Shown piece by piece: positions 1 through 13,174 of a stretch of DNA of 64,000 bases (the first letter of the stretch is position 1; each line of letters begins with the position of its first letter). The stretch covers positions 492,960 through 556,959 of the forward strand of contig NZ_LMFY01000001.1 in the NCBI RefSeq assembly GCF_001426995.1. The letters run 5' to 3'. The notes beneath the pieces were generated by a model. It ran no database searches. It was not told the origin of the DNA and saw only the letters and a list, made by a program, of their open reading frames with translations. Position numbers and translations under genes: made by a program. The stretch comes from Microbacterium sp. Root553 (GTDB taxonomy: Bacteria > Actinomycetota > Actinomycetes > Actinomycetales > Microbacteriaceae).

Positions 1-1
1 C

Positions 2-350
2 ATGCGCACCCTCGAGGCCCAGCTGTCCTTCGCCGACGCCCGATCCAGCGTGCCCGACGATCTCGGAGACGTGTTCCTCGGCCGCGGGCCGACGCCCGAC
101 CCCGAGCGCCTGAGACGCGCGCTCTTCCTCGTCCGCATCGCCGCGGCGCGGGCGCCGCGGGCGTCGAGGCCCGCTCCTCTCACGGCCGCCGCGTGGCTGT
201 CGTGGGCACTGGGTCGCGCCAGCCACGCGGCGCACTACCTCGATCTCGTCCGGGCGATAGATCCCGAATACGGACTGGCGGCCCTGCTCGAGACGATGAT
301 CGCCGCCGCGGTGCTGCCGGAGTGGGCGTTCCGCCGTGGCGCGACGCCTG

Positions 351-358
<8 letters not shown>
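2..358 (+). CDS. DUF4192 family protein, C-terminal part (cut by window edge)
   Basis: Only the last ~118 residues are visible; the reading frame is open to the window edge, so the first Met here is probably internal. The tail has the pattern [10 protein letters not shown], then [16 protein letters not shown], then LPEW, which I recognise as the end of actinobacterial DUF4192 proteins (function unknown). The stop codon overlaps the stop of the convergent lysS gene by 8 bp, so there is no room for a terminator between them. Family assignment is from memory of the motif, not a search. Confidence 0.7.
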
Positions 359-1877
<1,519 letters not shown>

Positions 1878-1958
1878 TCGGGGCTCCTTGGAAAGTCGGG
1901 TCCAGTTTACCGAGGTCGCGCCCCTGCTCCTGCGGCGAAGTCTGGGTAGCCTCGAAGC

Positions 1959-3761
1959 ATGGCAGCCCACAGACTCGCCCCCGTCCTCGCCACGATCGTC
2001 GCCGCGGCCGCAGTTCTGTTCCCTGCGGCGGCCGCATCCGCTTCCGTCCCTGTGCCCGCAGCGGAGGCCGACGTCGACGACTTCTCGTACGCGTCGTGGG
2101 ACACGCAGATCGACCTCGGCCTCGATGAGGACGGACATGCGCGCATGCACGTCACCGAATCGCTGACCGCGCGTTTCCCCGACGTCGACCAGAACAAGGG
2201 GATCGTGCGCGGGCTGCTCACGACCTACGAGAACGCGGGAGTCGACCTGCGGGTGCTCTCGGTCACCGACGAGAACGGGGCGGAGGTGCCCTACGAGACC
2301 GACGAGGACGACGGCCTGCTGTACGTCCTCACGGGAGACGACGACTACGTCCGCGGCCTCACCACCTACGTCATCGAGTACGAGATGCGGGATGTCGTCC
2401 TCGCCGCCGACTCCGGCGTCGACGAGTTCTACTGGGACCTGCTGCCCCTCGACAGCACCCAGCGCATCGATGCGTTCCGCGCCGACATCACCGTCGATCC
2501 GCAGATGACGGAGCATCTGACGGGATCCTCGCGCTGCTACATCGGCGTCTCCGGATCGACGGAGAAGTGCGACCTCGCGATGCCCACGCCCGGCGAGTAC
2601 AGCGTCGAGGCGGTCGACCTCGCTGCCGGCGAAGGGGTGACGGTCGCCATCGGCTTCGACGCCGGTACCGCCGTGCAGCCGACTGCGCGTCAACCCGACC
2701 CGGTCACCGACACCGTGCCCGCGCTCGCGGGTCTCGGCGCGGCGGCGCTCTCGGTGGGCAGCTGGTTCGCGGTGTCGGCGTTCAAGCGATCGCGCCGCAC
2801 CTCGAGCGGGCTCGTCATCGCGCAGTACGACGTGCCCGACTCGCTCCCCCCGCTGGTGGCGGCCACCATCGTGCCCGGGTCGAAGGATGCGATCCCGGCC
2901 GAGATCGTCCACCTCGCGGTGCGCGGGGCGCTGCGGATCGAAGAAGGCGCAGAGTCCGAGCAGCCGCGCCTGCGTCGCCTGGACGGCGGCGCCCCCGATC
3001 CTCTGGACGCCGAGGCCCTCGACGCGCTGTTCGAGGGAGCCGCCGACGGCGTCGCCGACCTCCCGACATCCAGCGAGGCATTCGCTGCGCGGATGACCAC
3101 ACTGTCCAGGAGCGGCGTCGAGGCAGCGGTGTCCCGCGGGCTCACGACCAAGGCGCGCAGTCGCGTGGCCGTGATCCTGCAGTGGTGCGCGATCGCCCTC
3201 GTGCTCGCGGGCTTCGGACTCGGCCTCTGGGGTGTGATCGCGGGCCGTGTCACGGCGCTGCCCGCCTTCACCGCCATCGCGTTCGCGACCTTCCTCGTGC
3301 TGCTGTCGAGCTTCTACGGCTTCTCGAAGCACGTCGTGCTGACGGCCGAGGGCGCACGGCAGTACGAGTATCTGATGGGCGTCAAGGAGTTCATCCGGGT
3401 GGCGGAGGCCGATCGGCTGCAGATGCTGCAGTCGTACTCGGGCGCCGAGCGGCGACAGGACGGCGGCGCGAACGTGATCGTCGTCTACGAGCGGCTGCTC
3501 CCCTACGCCATGCTCTTCGGCATGGAGGACGAATGGGGCGCCGTGCTCGAGCACGTGTACGCCTACGAGCAGCGCGGCGCATCCTGGATCGGCGACCCGA
3601 GTGCTCCGTTCCTGCGAGCTCAGCTCATCGGCTTCGCCGCGACCTCCCACGCTGCCGCCTCGTACTCCGCTCCGACCACGGGGAGCTCGTCGAGCGGCGG
3701 CTCCTTCGGCGGCGGGTTCTCGGGCGGCGGCGGCGGAGGCGGGTTCTCGGGCGGACGCTGA
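1959..3761 (+). CDS. DUF2207 domain-containing membrane protein
   Basis: A 600-residue exported membrane protein. Residues 1-29 form a signal peptide ending in an Ala-rich stretch. The following ~200 residues are the extracellular DUF2207 domain, a beta-rich region with [16 protein letters not shown] membrane segment lies near residue 250, a cytoplasmic region follows, and a hairpin of two membrane segments lies near 405-455. The C-terminus is a Gly/Ser tail ending GGGFSGGR, typical of this family. Function is unknown; such proteins are common in actinobacteria and firmicutes. It diverges from lysS, so the 81-bp gap must hold both promoters. It converges on the DUF2520 gene with one base between the stops. 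Confidence 0.85.
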   Translation: MAAHRLAPVLATIVAAAAVLFPAAAASASVPVPAAEADVDDFSYASWDTQIDLGLDEDGHARMHVTESLTARFPDVDQNKGIVRGLLTTYENAGVDLRVLSVTDENGAEVPYETDEDDGLLYVLTGDDDYVRGLTTYVIEYEMRDVVLAADSGVDEFYWDLLPLDSTQRIDAFRADITVDPQMTEHLTGSSRCYIGVSGSTEKCDLAMPTPGEYSVEAVDLAAGEGVTVAIGFDAGTAVQPTARQPDPVTDTVPALAGLGAAALSVGSWFAVSAFKRSRRTSSGLVIAQYDVPDSLPPLVAATIVPGSKDAIPAEIVHLAVRGALRIEEGAESEQPRLRRLDGGAPDPLDAEALDALFEGAADGVADLPTSSEAFAARMTTLSRSGVEAAVSRGLTTKARSRVAVILQWCAIALVLAGFGLGLWGVIAGRVTALPAFTAIAFATFLVLLSSFYGFSKHVVLTAEGARQYEYLMGVKEFIRVAEADRLQMLQSYSGAERRQDGGANVIVVYERLLPYAMLFGMEDEWGAVLEHVYAYEQRGASWIGDPSAPFLRAQLIGFAATSHAAASYSAPTTGSSSSGGSFGGGFSGGGGGGGFSGGR

Positions 3762-3762
3762 C

Positions 3763-4467
3763 TCAGAGCAGCGGTTCGGGACTCGACGCGTCGCGAAGCG
3801 CTCGCTCGACCGTCGACTGCACCAGCGCAGACAGGTATCCGCCGGGGTTCTCGACCCCGATCTCGCCGAGACGGCCCGTGGCCTGAGCGATGATCGAGCG
3901 CGAGAACTCCGTCACCGTCTGGATCACGTCGGCGTAGGCGGGACGATCGGCCTCGTCGATCACGATCGGTTCGCACCCCATCTCCACGGCCAGGGCCTGT
4001 GCGATCGGGAGCACCCCCGGCGGGGCGGTGACCGCCGCATAGCTCGCCTGCAACTGGCGCAGGTCGATCGTCGAGCCCGTGAACGTGATCGCGGGGTGCA
4101 CGGCGAGCGGAATCGCGCCGCTCTGCGCGGCAGGACGCAGCACGCCCACGCCGTAGGCGGGGTCGGTGTGCAGCACGAGCTGCCCGAGCTGCCACCCGCC
4201 GACCTCGGCGATGCCGGCGATGAGGTCGGGCAACTGGTCGTGCGGAACCGCGATCACCACCAGCTCGCTGCGGCGCACGACCTCGAGCGGGTCGAGGACC
4301 GGGACGTCCGGCAGAACCGCGGAGGCACGGTCGTCATCGGAGCCGCTCGTGATGCCGGTGATCGCATGGCCCGCTCCGGCCAGCGCCGCACCGATCACCG
4401 GACCGACGCGGCCGGCCCCGATGATCCCGACCCCGAGCCGACCGTCGCGTCGAGACGGGTCAGTCAC
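3763..4467 (-). CDS. Rossmann-like / DUF2520 domain protein
   Basis: A predicted NAD(P)-binding protein of 234 residues. The N-terminus has a dinucleotide-binding fingerprint, [18 protein letters not shown]. Further on, [10 protein letters not shown] and the DUF2520-like tail around [18 protein letters not shown] place it with KPR/P5CR-like reductases of unknown substrate. I chose the GTG at 4467 because it overlaps the end of the upstream PH-domain gene (TGA lies inside GTGACTGA), giving translational coupling and a sensible start just before the nucleotide-binding fold. The longer upstream frame only reads the repetitive Pro-rich coding region of the neighbour out of frame. It is the last gene of the fol/ftsH cluster. 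Confidence 0.75.
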   Translation of the reverse strand: MTDPSRRDGRLGVGIIGAGRVGPVIGAALAGAGHAITGITSGSDDDRASAVLPDVPVLDPLEVVRRSELVVIAVPHDQLPDLIAGIAEVGGWQLGQLVLHTDPAYGVGVLRPAAQSGAIPLAVHPAITFTGSTIDLRQLQASYAAVTAPPGVLPIAQALAVEMGCEPIVIDEADRPAYADVIQTVTEFSRSIIAQATGRLGEIGVENPGGYLSALVQSTVERALRDASSPEPLL

Positions 4468-6427
4468 GGTCGGGAGCGGGCGGAGCCACCGGAGGAGCGG
4501 ACGGAGCCACCGGAGGAGCAGGCGGAGCCACCGGCGGAGCAGGCGGACCAGCCGGAGGAGCGGGCGGAACAGGCGGACCAGCCGGCGCAGCCGCCGGCGG
4601 AGCAGTCGGAGCCACCGGCGGAGCAGGCGGACCGACTGGCGGAGCAGGCGGAGCCACCGGCGGAGCAGGAGGCGTATCGACCGCCGCATCCGGGGTCTGC
4701 CCGGGGTACCCCGGAACCTGCGCACCGTCGGCGTCCGTCACGTACTGACCCCACCGGTGCGTGTGATCGCGTGCCGCCGCGGCGACCGCGGCCGAGCTCA
4801 CACCGTCGAGCAGGAAGAGGGCGTCGCTCCGCTCGAGTCCGGACAGGTACCCGGTGATGAGTCCCTGCACCGAGTGCACCTGCGCGCCGGAGACCCGCTG
4901 CGCCCGATCGACGGGGCCCTGCGACAGCGAGACCCCCTGGAGGCGGGCGAGCGGGAAGATCGCGAGCTTGCGCCACAGGATGCCGCGGCGCAGCAGCAGA
5001 CCGAACTCGGTGAGCGCGAAGCCGTGCCGCTTCCATGACAGGGGACGGCGCCACCAGGCGCGTCGCGGCATCGTGCGATAGGGGTCGCCCTCCACCGGGC
5101 CGAGGATGCCGTGCTCCCAGACCAGCGGGATGTCGGAGACCGGCGCCTCCGGCAGGATGAGCGCGAGCACGCGCTCCACGTCTGCCCGCTTGCCGACGGG
5201 GAGCACCACGTTGAACTGCTGCGCCGAGCCCGAGGACTGCTGCGCCGCGCTCTTGCCGCTCATGCGGTTGATCCTGATGGTCCACCAGCCGAACGGCCGC
5301 CACAGCAGCGACTGCGTGACCTCGACGGCGAAGATGCGCCCGGGCGGCAGCGTCTCGGTGACGGTCGTGAGCAGCCCGTAGGTGATCCGCACGCCGTCGG
5401 GAGTGGGGGCGATCGAGTACCGCAGCGACTTCGAGATCTGCGCCCAGGTGATACCCACGATCGCGACGACCATGGGGATCGCGATACCGAGCGTGATCCC
5501 CAGCCCGAGGAATCCGCCGATCGGATCGCCGTCGATCAGGGATCCGATCGCGACGCCGCCGACGGCCACCCCGAAGATGACGCCGAAGAACACGAACCAG
5601 AGCACGCTCGAGATCAGCTGCGATCCGATCAGGCGGCCCGTGGGGATCTTCACGACGCTCTCGGGAGCGACGTCGGCGAGATCCACGCCGCTGATGAGGC
5701 CGGTGACGCCCTCGTTCATCGAGCCCACGAGCTGGGAGCGGGTGGAGGCGGGTGCGCCCGCGACCCCGTCGTCCCCGGCGCGGGCACGGGCGGCGGCATC
5801 CGCGGTGCCCTGGCGCGCCGCCCTGGCACCGGAGGCCAGGCGCAGGATGTCGGTGCGCACCGACTCCGCGCGCCCTGTCGCGAGGTACTCGAGTTCGACG
5901 TTCGAGTCGTTCCCCGCCCCCACGACCTCGAGCTTGGCGAGTCCGATGATGCGTGCGGGGAAGGGCCGGGTGAGGTTGACGCCCTGCACGCGATCGAGAG
6001 GCGCGCGCCGATGCGAGCGGAACACGATGCCCTTGCGCACCTCGACGTGGTCGCCGGTGATGCGGAACTGCTGGAACCGCCAGACGAACCAGAAGATGCC
6101 GACGAGGACCACGACCAGAACGAGCACGCCGAGCAGCACGACCAGGACGAGGTTGTTCGACAGCACCCAGTCGACGGGGTCTCCCCCGGAGTAGTCGTAG
6201 TGCTCCTCGCCCGGGGTGAAGAGTTCGACGAACCAGGCGATCAGCCGATCACGCAGGTTCGCGAACGCGATGCCCGCGACGATGATGAGCGCCAGCCCGC
6301 CCTTGAACAGCGGGGTGAGCGGATGCATCCGGTGCCATTCACCGTCGGCGAGCGTGGTGAGCCCGCCCGGCCGCTCCGTGTCCGCGCCGGGAGGTGCGGG
6401 AGGAGCGGGGGGCTGCTGCTCGCTCAC
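4460..6427 (-). CDS. Large PH-domain (bPH_2, YdbT-type) membrane protein with Pro-rich tail
   Basis: A 655-residue membrane protein with repeated bacterial PH (bPH_2/DUF304) domains. Two membrane segments lie near residues 45-65 and 95-120, followed by a PH domain containing VRKGIVFRSHRRAPLDRVQGVN. A second pair of membrane segments lies near 265-320, then further PH-like repeats such as LRRGILWRKLAIFPLARLQGVSL. The last ~75 residues are an almost pure Pro/Ala/Val repeat (PPAPPV units). The GTG at 6427 forms a GTGA overlap with the preceding gene, so the two PH proteins are coupled and probably form a complex, as in YdbS/YdbT pairs. Cellular role is not established. Confidence 0.85.
   Translation of the reverse strand: MSEQQPPAPPAPPGADTERPGGLTTLADGEWHRMHPLTPLFKGGLALIIVAGIAFANLRDRLIAWFVELFTPGEEHYDYSGGDPVDWVLSNNLVLVVLLGVLVLVVVLVGIFWFVWRFQQFRITGDHVEVRKGIVFRSHRRAPLDRVQGVNLTRPFPARIIGLAKLEVVGAGNDSNVELEYLATGRAESVRTDILRLASGARAARQGTADAAARARAGDDGVAGAPASTRSQLVGSMNEGVTGLISGVDLADVAPESVVKIPTGRLIGSQLISSVLWFVFFGVIFGVAVGGVAIGSLIDGDPIGGFLGLGITLGIAIPMVVAIVGITWAQISKSLRYSIAPTPDGVRITYGLLTTVTETLPPGRIFAVEVTQSLLWRPFGWWTIRINRMSGKSAAQQSSGSAQQFNVVLPVGKRADVERVLALILPEAPVSDIPLVWEHGILGPVEGDPYRTMPRRAWWRRPLSWKRHGFALTEFGLLLRRGILWRKLAIFPLARLQGVSLSQGPVDRAQRVSGAQVHSVQGLITGYLSGLERSDALFLLDGVSSAAVAAAARDHTHRWGQYVTDADGAQVPGYPGQTPDAAVDTPPAPPVAPPAPPVGPPAPPVAPTAPPAAAPAGPPVPPAPPAGPPAPPVAPPAPPVAPSAPPVAPPAPDRD
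4475..4675 (-). repeat. Imperfect tandem repeat encoding the Pro/Ala/Val tail
   Basis: GC-rich degenerate repeats of about 18-30 bp (units like GGAGCCACCGG and GCGGAGCAGGC on the plus strand) encode the PPAPPV-type tail of the large PH-domain protein. Such a tract is prone to length change by slippage. Confidence 0.75.
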
Positions 6428-7020
6428 AGGCCCGTCCGGCGGGTCTCGGCGACCTCGATGAGGGTGTCGCGCAGCGCTTCGGCGGCGGCCTGCGTGAGCC
6501 CGGGGATCTGCACCCCGGTGGTCGCCGCGGCGGTCACCATCTTGAGCTGGGTGACGCCGAACGCGCGATCGAGCGGGCCCTGGGTGATGTCGACGAGCTG
6601 CATGCGTCCGTACGGCACCGCGATCATGCGCTGCCACAGGATGCCCTTGCGGAAGACGATGTCGTCGGCACGCAGCATGTATCCGATCGCCTTCGCCTGA
6701 CGGGGCAGGATCACCAGCGTGATCAGGGTGATCACCACGACGACCCCCGCGGGGATCCAGACCCAGGTCTGGTGCAGGACGAGCGCGAGCACCACGGCGA
6801 TCGCGAGGATGAACGCGATGAAGATCACGTTCTGGAGGATCTGCGACACCACGTAGCGCGGCGAGATCTGGTGCCAGCTGCCGTCGAGCTCGAGGCGGGC
6901 GTCGTTGCGCGCGGTGCGCAGCGACGGATACGTCCCCTGGTCGAGGGCTGCGAGGTCAGTGACCTCCGCCGAGTTCAGCGGGGCCGGGGTCCCCGGCTCG
7001 ATCTCTGGGTTCTGAGTCAT
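6424..7020 (-). CDS. Small PH-domain (bPH_2, YdbS-type) membrane protein
   Basis: A 198-residue protein with two closely spaced membrane segments near residues 55-100, followed by a single bPH_2 domain (LRADDIVFRKGILWQRMIAVPYGRMQ, split by the window of the motif). It pairs with the larger PH protein directly downstream through a GTGA overlap. The ATG at 7020 has AAGGATCCTG immediately upstream, although that start lies inside the 3' end of the DUF3180 gene (65-bp overlap). The longer frame upstream has no ribosome site and reads DUF3180 coding sequence. Role is inferred only from family; these pairs are widespread in actinobacteria. Confidence 0.85.
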   Translation of the reverse strand: MTQNPEIEPGTPAPLNSAEVTDLAALDQGTYPSLRTARNDARLELDGSWHQISPRYVVSQILQNVIFIAFILAIAVVLALVLHQTWVWIPAGVVVVITLITLVILPRQAKAIGYMLRADDIVFRKGILWQRMIAVPYGRMQLVDITQGPLDRAFGVTQLKMVTAAATTGVQIPGLTQAAAEALRDTLIEVAETRRTGL

Positions 7021-7453
7021 CAGGATCCTTCGGAAGTATGCAGAACTGTTCGGCGATGAGCGCGGCGACGACGAGCGCGACCGCACTTCCGATCAGCGCC
7101 AGCATCGCCACAGTCGACCCTACCGGGGGATCGATCGGCCGGGACAGAAGGAACACCAGCAGCCCCACGCCGAACCCGGCCATGATCGCGCCGAGCAGGC
7201 TCGACGCCCGGGCGAGGGTGACGGCGCGGGTCGCGCGGAACGGATCGATACGGATGCCGCTGCGCACGCTCACGCGCACCGGCCACGCCACGCCCAGCGA
7301 TGCCGCACCGATGAGCAGGAGCAGCAGGGGCAGCAGGAGCGACGGAGTGAAGGTGGTGCGGCCCATGGCCGTGAGCATGTGGTCGAGCACGTAGCCCGCG
7401 GCACCCGAGAGGAGCGCGAGGACGACGAGCAGTCCGACGGAGGTGCGCTTCAT
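6956..7453 (-). CDS. DUF3180 family membrane protein
   Basis: A 165-residue actinobacterial membrane protein of unknown function with four hydrophobic segments: near residues 6-25, 38-58, 85-105 and 115-135. It has the typical DUF3180 layout beginning MKRTSVGLL and the conserved position directly after folK. Its ATG overlaps the folK stop (ATGA) and its own 3' end overlaps the next gene by 65 bp, so the three are co-translated. The acidic/Pro-rich C-terminus after the fourth membrane segment is probably cytoplasmic. Confidence 0.85.
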   Translation of the reverse strand: MKRTSVGLLVVLALLSGAAGYVLDHMLTAMGRTTFTPSLLLPLLLLLIGAASLGVAWPVRVSVRSGIRIDPFRATRAVTLARASSLLGAIMAGFGVGLLVFLLSRPIDPPVGSTVAMLALIGSAVALVVAALIAEQFCILPKDPDDSEPRDRAGDPGPAELGGGH

Positions 7454-7989
7454 CGCTGCTCCGCGGCGCGCAGGCTCGTGACGAGGTCCGCGACCCTGCC
7501 GCGGCCCGGCAGCTCGGCGTCCGGGTCGAGAGCGAGCCAGGGCTCGAGCACGAAGAGCCGCTCGGCGGCGCGCGGATGCGGCAGCTGCAGTCGCTCGTCA
7601 TCCGCACTCTCGTCGCCGTAGGCGATCAGGTCGAGGTCGAGCGTGCGGTCCCCCCAGCGTTCGTGCCGCTCTCGGCCGTGCTCGTCCTCGACGGCGTGCA
7701 GCATCCCGAGCAGGATGCTCGGAGCCAGACGCGTCGTCATCAGCGCGACCGCGTTGACATAGCCGGGCGCCTCGGGATCCGGACCGTCCAGCCTGAGCGC
7801 CACCGTCTCGAACAGCGGCGACAGACGCACGTCGCTGACCAGAGGCAGTCGCGCGATGCGGTCCGCCGCTGCCCGGATGGTGGCCTCACGGTCACCGAGG
7901 TTCGCGCCGAAGGCGACGACGGCCACGGCTTCTGCACGTCCGGGGCGGGGGCCGGGAAGGCTGGGCGGGTTCGCCAGGTTGCGACTCAT
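7450..7989 (-). CDS. folK: 2-amino-4-hydroxy-6-hydroxymethyldihydropteridine pyrophosphokinase
   Basis: HPPK transfers pyrophosphate from ATP to 6-hydroxymethyl-7,8-dihydropterin in folate synthesis. The 179-residue product carries GANLGDRE near residue 30, the RWGDRTLDLDLI motif that holds the Mg-binding Asp pair, and the C-terminal LPHPRAAERLFVLEPW motif. It overlaps folB upstream and DUF3180 downstream by 4 bp each. The first ~20 residues (Pro-rich) are an extension before the core, so a slightly later start is possible. Confidence 0.95.
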   Translation of the reverse strand: MSRNLANPPSLPGPRPGRAEAVAVVAFGANLGDREATIRAAADRIARLPLVSDVRLSPLFETVALRLDGPDPEAPGYVNAVALMTTRLAPSILLGMLHAVEDEHGRERHERWGDRTLDLDLIAYGDESADDERLQLPHPRAAERLFVLEPWLALDPDAELPGRGRVADLVTSLRAAEQR

Positions 7990-8372
7990 GGTGTGTCCTT
8001 CTCGGTCGACCGCGCACGGCGCACGGTGACCGCGACGTCGCTGAATGTCAGGGCGATCGGAGCGTGCGGCTTGTGCACCGTGACCGTGGCGAACTGCACG
8101 CGGGAATCCGCCAGGGCGACGTCGGCGATGCGCTCGGCGAGCGTCTCGATCAGGTTCACCGGCTCTCCGGCGACGACGGCGGCGACCTCCTCGGCCAGTT
8201 CGCCGTAGTGCACCGTGTCGACGACGTCATCGGAGGCCGCGGCCGCGCGCAGCGACATGGTCAGGAGCAGGTCGATCGTGAACTCCTGACCGTTCTCGCG
8301 CTCGTGGTCATAGACGCCGTGCCTGCCGAAGACGGTGAGTCCCGTCAGGACGATCTCATCGAGGGGCTCCAT
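7986..8372 (-). CDS. folB: Dihydroneopterin aldolase
   Basis: Converts 7,8-dihydroneopterin to 6-hydroxymethyl-dihydropterin and glycolaldehyde. The 128-residue length is typical. Recognisable motifs are GRHGVYDHERENGQEF near the N-terminus (the catalytic region), then NLIETLAERIADVAL and VTVHKPHAPI. The ATG at 8372 follows GGAAGGATAGGACC, a good ribosome site. The ORF extends upstream but only into folP sequence. Sits between folP and folK. Confidence 0.96.
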   Translation of the reverse strand: MEPLDEIVLTGLTVFGRHGVYDHERENGQEFTIDLLLTMSLRAAAASDDVVDTVHYGELAEEVAAVVAGEPVNLIETLAERIADVALADSRVQFATVTVHKPHAPIALTFSDVAVTVRRARSTEKDTP

Positions 8373-8376
8373 GGTC

Positions 8377-9177
8377 CTATCCTTCCCAGGCGCGCACGAC
8401 GGCGAGCGCGTCCCGTGTGGCACTCACGTCGTGCACGCGCACGGCCCACGCCCCGGCCCGGGCGGCGAGCGCACTGGTCACCGCGGTCGCGAGATCGTGG
8501 CGGGCCTCCGAGACCCCGGCGGGGTCCGCGCCCAGGGTCTCCGCGAGGAACCTCTTGCGCGAGGTGCCGATGAGCACGCGCGGGCCCAGCGCCACGATCT
8601 CGTCGAGTCCGCGCAGCACGTCCCAGTTCTGGGCACCCGCCTTCGCGAAGCCGATGCCCGGGTCGAGGATGAGCCGCGACGGGGCGATGCCGGATGCGGC
8701 GGTCTCGCCCATCCGCTCCTGCAGCTCCCCCGCGACCTCGCGGGCGGTGCGGCGGTAGACCGCTTTGGCGTACATGTCGTCGGAGAACCCGCGCCAGTGC
8801 CCGATCACGTAGTCGGCGCCGGATTCGGCGACCGCCGCGAGCATGTCCGGATCTGCGAGACCGCCCGACACGTCGTTGACGATCCGCGCCCCCGCTCGCA
8901 CCGCCGCGGCGGCGGTCGAGGCGTCGAGAGTGTCGATGCTCACCGGAGCGCCCTCGGCGACCAGCCGCTCGATCACCGGCAGCACACGCCTCTGCTCCTC
9001 CTCGGCTCCGACACGCTGAGCGCCGGGCCTGGTCGACTCGCCGCCGATGTCGAGCACGGTGGCTCCATCGGCGCGCAGCTGCAGGCCGTGCGCGACGGCG
9101 CGGTCCACGTCGAAGTAGCGCCCGCCGTCGCTGAACGAGTCGGGGGTGATGTTGACGATGCCCCAGATGCCGGTCAT
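8377..9177 (-). CDS. folP: Dihydropteroate synthase
   Basis: Condenses 6-hydroxymethyl-dihydropterin pyrophosphate with p-aminobenzoate; the target of sulfonamides. The 266-residue TIM-barrel protein shows NITPDSFSDGG near residue 9, DIGGESTRPG near 43, IVNDVSGG, DPGIGFAK and GTSRKRF, which are the substrate-binding loops. Four bases separate it from folB, and it overlaps folE by 4 bp (ATGA). I see no obvious resistance-type insertion in the first loops, but this was not aligned. Confidence 0.97.
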   Translation of the reverse strand: MTGIWGIVNITPDSFSDGGRYFDVDRAVAHGLQLRADGATVLDIGGESTRPGAQRVGAEEEQRRVLPVIERLVAEGAPVSIDTLDASTAAAAVRAGARIVNDVSGGLADPDMLAAVAESGADYVIGHWRGFSDDMYAKAVYRRTAREVAGELQERMGETAASGIAPSRLILDPGIGFAKAGAQNWDVLRGLDEIVALGPRVLIGTSRKRFLAETLGADPAGVSEARHDLATAVTSALAARAGAWAVRVHDVSATRDALAVVRAWEG

Positions 9178-9776
9178 GCGTGCGCCGACCCGGTCGATGC
9201 ACCGATCAGCGCGATGAGCTCGGCGCGAGCGACCGCATCCGTGTACTCGCCGCGCGCGGCGATCGTCAGGGTCGACGCCTCCGGCTGACGCCCGCCGCGC
9301 ATCGTGACGCAGCCGTGGCTCGCGTCGAGCACGACCAGCACCCCGCGGGTGTCGAGGTTCTCGGCGATCGTGTCGGCGATCTGCTCGCCGAGACGTTCCT
9401 GCACCTGCGGCCGGGCCGCGAGGGTCTCGACCACGCGCACCAGCGCGCCCAGGCCGACGACCTGCTCACCGGGGAGGTACGCGATGTGCGCCCGTCCCGC
9501 GAACGGCAGCAGGTGGTGTTCGCAGACCGAGCGGAAGCGGATGTCGCGCAGCAGCACGGCTCCCGAGGGCAGGGTGTCTGGCGCCGGACCGCGCGCGACG
9601 CTGATGGTGTGCGCGAGCGGGGCGGCGGCATCCTCCCCGACTCCGGAGAAGAACTCCGCGTACAGCTCGCCCATCCGCGCCGGGGTCTGCTTCAGCCCCG
9701 GGCGATCCGGATCCTCGCCGATCGCTTCGAGCAGCTCACGGGTGAGCCGCTCGACCCGTGCGCGGTCGACAGCCAC
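9174..9776 (-). CDS. folE: GTP cyclohydrolase I
   Basis: First step of folate synthesis, GTP to dihydroneopterin triphosphate. The 200-residue protein has the zinc ligands in CEHHLLPF near residue 83 and HGCVTMRG near 154, and the usual DPDRPGLKQTPARM near the N-terminus. The GTG start at 9776 lies 3 bp after the ftsH stop; no ATG is available closer to the conserved N-terminus. Part of the ftsH-folE-folP-folB-folK run. Confidence 0.97.
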   Translation of the reverse strand: MAVDRARVERLTRELLEAIGEDPDRPGLKQTPARMGELYAEFFSGVGEDAAAPLAHTISVARGPAPDTLPSGAVLLRDIRFRSVCEHHLLPFAGRAHIAYLPGEQVVGLGALVRVVETLAARPQVQERLGEQIADTIAENLDTRGVLVVLDASHGCVTMRGGRQPEASTLTIAARGEYTDAVARAELIALIGASTGSAHA

Positions 9777-9779
9777 GGA

Positions 9780-11780
<2,001 letters not shown>

Positions 11781-11894
11781 GGTCGGATCAGCGTATCGCG
11801 CACGCTCTAGGTGGGCGCTGTGCGTTCACCCACGGCGTACCGGCGCTCAGACCCGGTCGTCGGGCGAGGAGCCTGCGACGGGACGAGACGCGAC

Positions 11895-12446
<552 letters not shown>

Positions 12447-12580
12447 GGATCGATGTTACGTCGTCGGAGGCGGTCTCCCCCAACCGGGTGCGGCCCGCGC
12501 GAACGGCATACCGGCGGAGCGCCACGCGCACTACCCTGGCGGTGGAACGGGCATCCGTCCACCGAGGGAAGGAATCACCC

Positions 12581-13114
12581 ATGGCTCTTGATGACATCCT
12601 CACGCAGGTGCCGGTCGACGACATCGCCGCGAAGCTCGGCGTCTCGCCGGACGTCGCCAGGTCCGCGGTCGAGCAGGGCGGTGCCGTGCTGCTGGGCGGG
12701 CTGGCGAAGAACGCCTCGACCGCCGAGGGCTCGACGGCGATCGAGAACGCCCTCAAGCGCCACGAGGGCAGAGGCGGTGCGGCGAAGGTCGACGACATCG
12801 ATCAGACCGACGGCGGCAAGATCGTCTCGCACATCCTCGGCGCCGACGAGAAGAAGGTGACGGAGAAGCTCACCGAGTCGAAGGAGACCGCCGGCATCGA
12901 CTTCGGCGCGCTGCTCCCGATCCTCGCCCCCATCGTGATGGGGCTCATCGCCAACGCGACGAAGAGCAAGAGCGCACCGTCGAGCACCTCCGGGGCGCAG
13001 TCGGGCGGGGGCGGCATCGGCGACATCATCGGCGGCCTGCTCGGAGGCGGCGCATCGTCGGGCGGCGGCGGCATCGGAGATCTGCTGGGCGGGCTCTTCG
13101 GCGGCAAGAAGTAG
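12581..13114 (+). CDS. DUF937 domain-containing protein
   Basis: A 177-residue soluble protein. Residues 1-140 match the DUF937 pattern (ALDDILTQVPVDDIAAKLGVS, later GGKIVSHILGADEKKV and a hydrophobic ILAPIVMGLIAN stretch). The C-terminus has two Gly-rich repeats, GGGGIGDIIGGLLGGG and GGGGIGDLLGGLFGG, typical of this family. Function unknown. ATG at 12581 follows GAGGGAAGGAATCACCC. The longer upstream frame has no ribosome site. It is a lone plus-strand gene between hpt and tilS. Confidence 0.85.
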   Translation: MALDDILTQVPVDDIAAKLGVSPDVARSAVEQGGAVLLGGLAKNASTAEGSTAIENALKRHEGRGGAAKVDDIDQTDGGKIVSHILGADEKKVTEKLTESKETAGIDFGALLPILAPIVMGLIANATKSKSAPSSTSGAQSGGGGIGDIIGGLLGGGASSGGGGIGDLLGGLFGGKK

Positions 13115-13174
13115 ATCGGCGCGAAGGCGATCGACGCGAGCGCGGGGCGATCGCTCCCTGCGCGGTCTGCGTCC

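Noticed and set aside
4475..4675. CRISPR-like or regulatory repeat array
   Set aside because: The repeats are in frame with the Pro-rich tail of the PH-domain protein and have no unique spacers.
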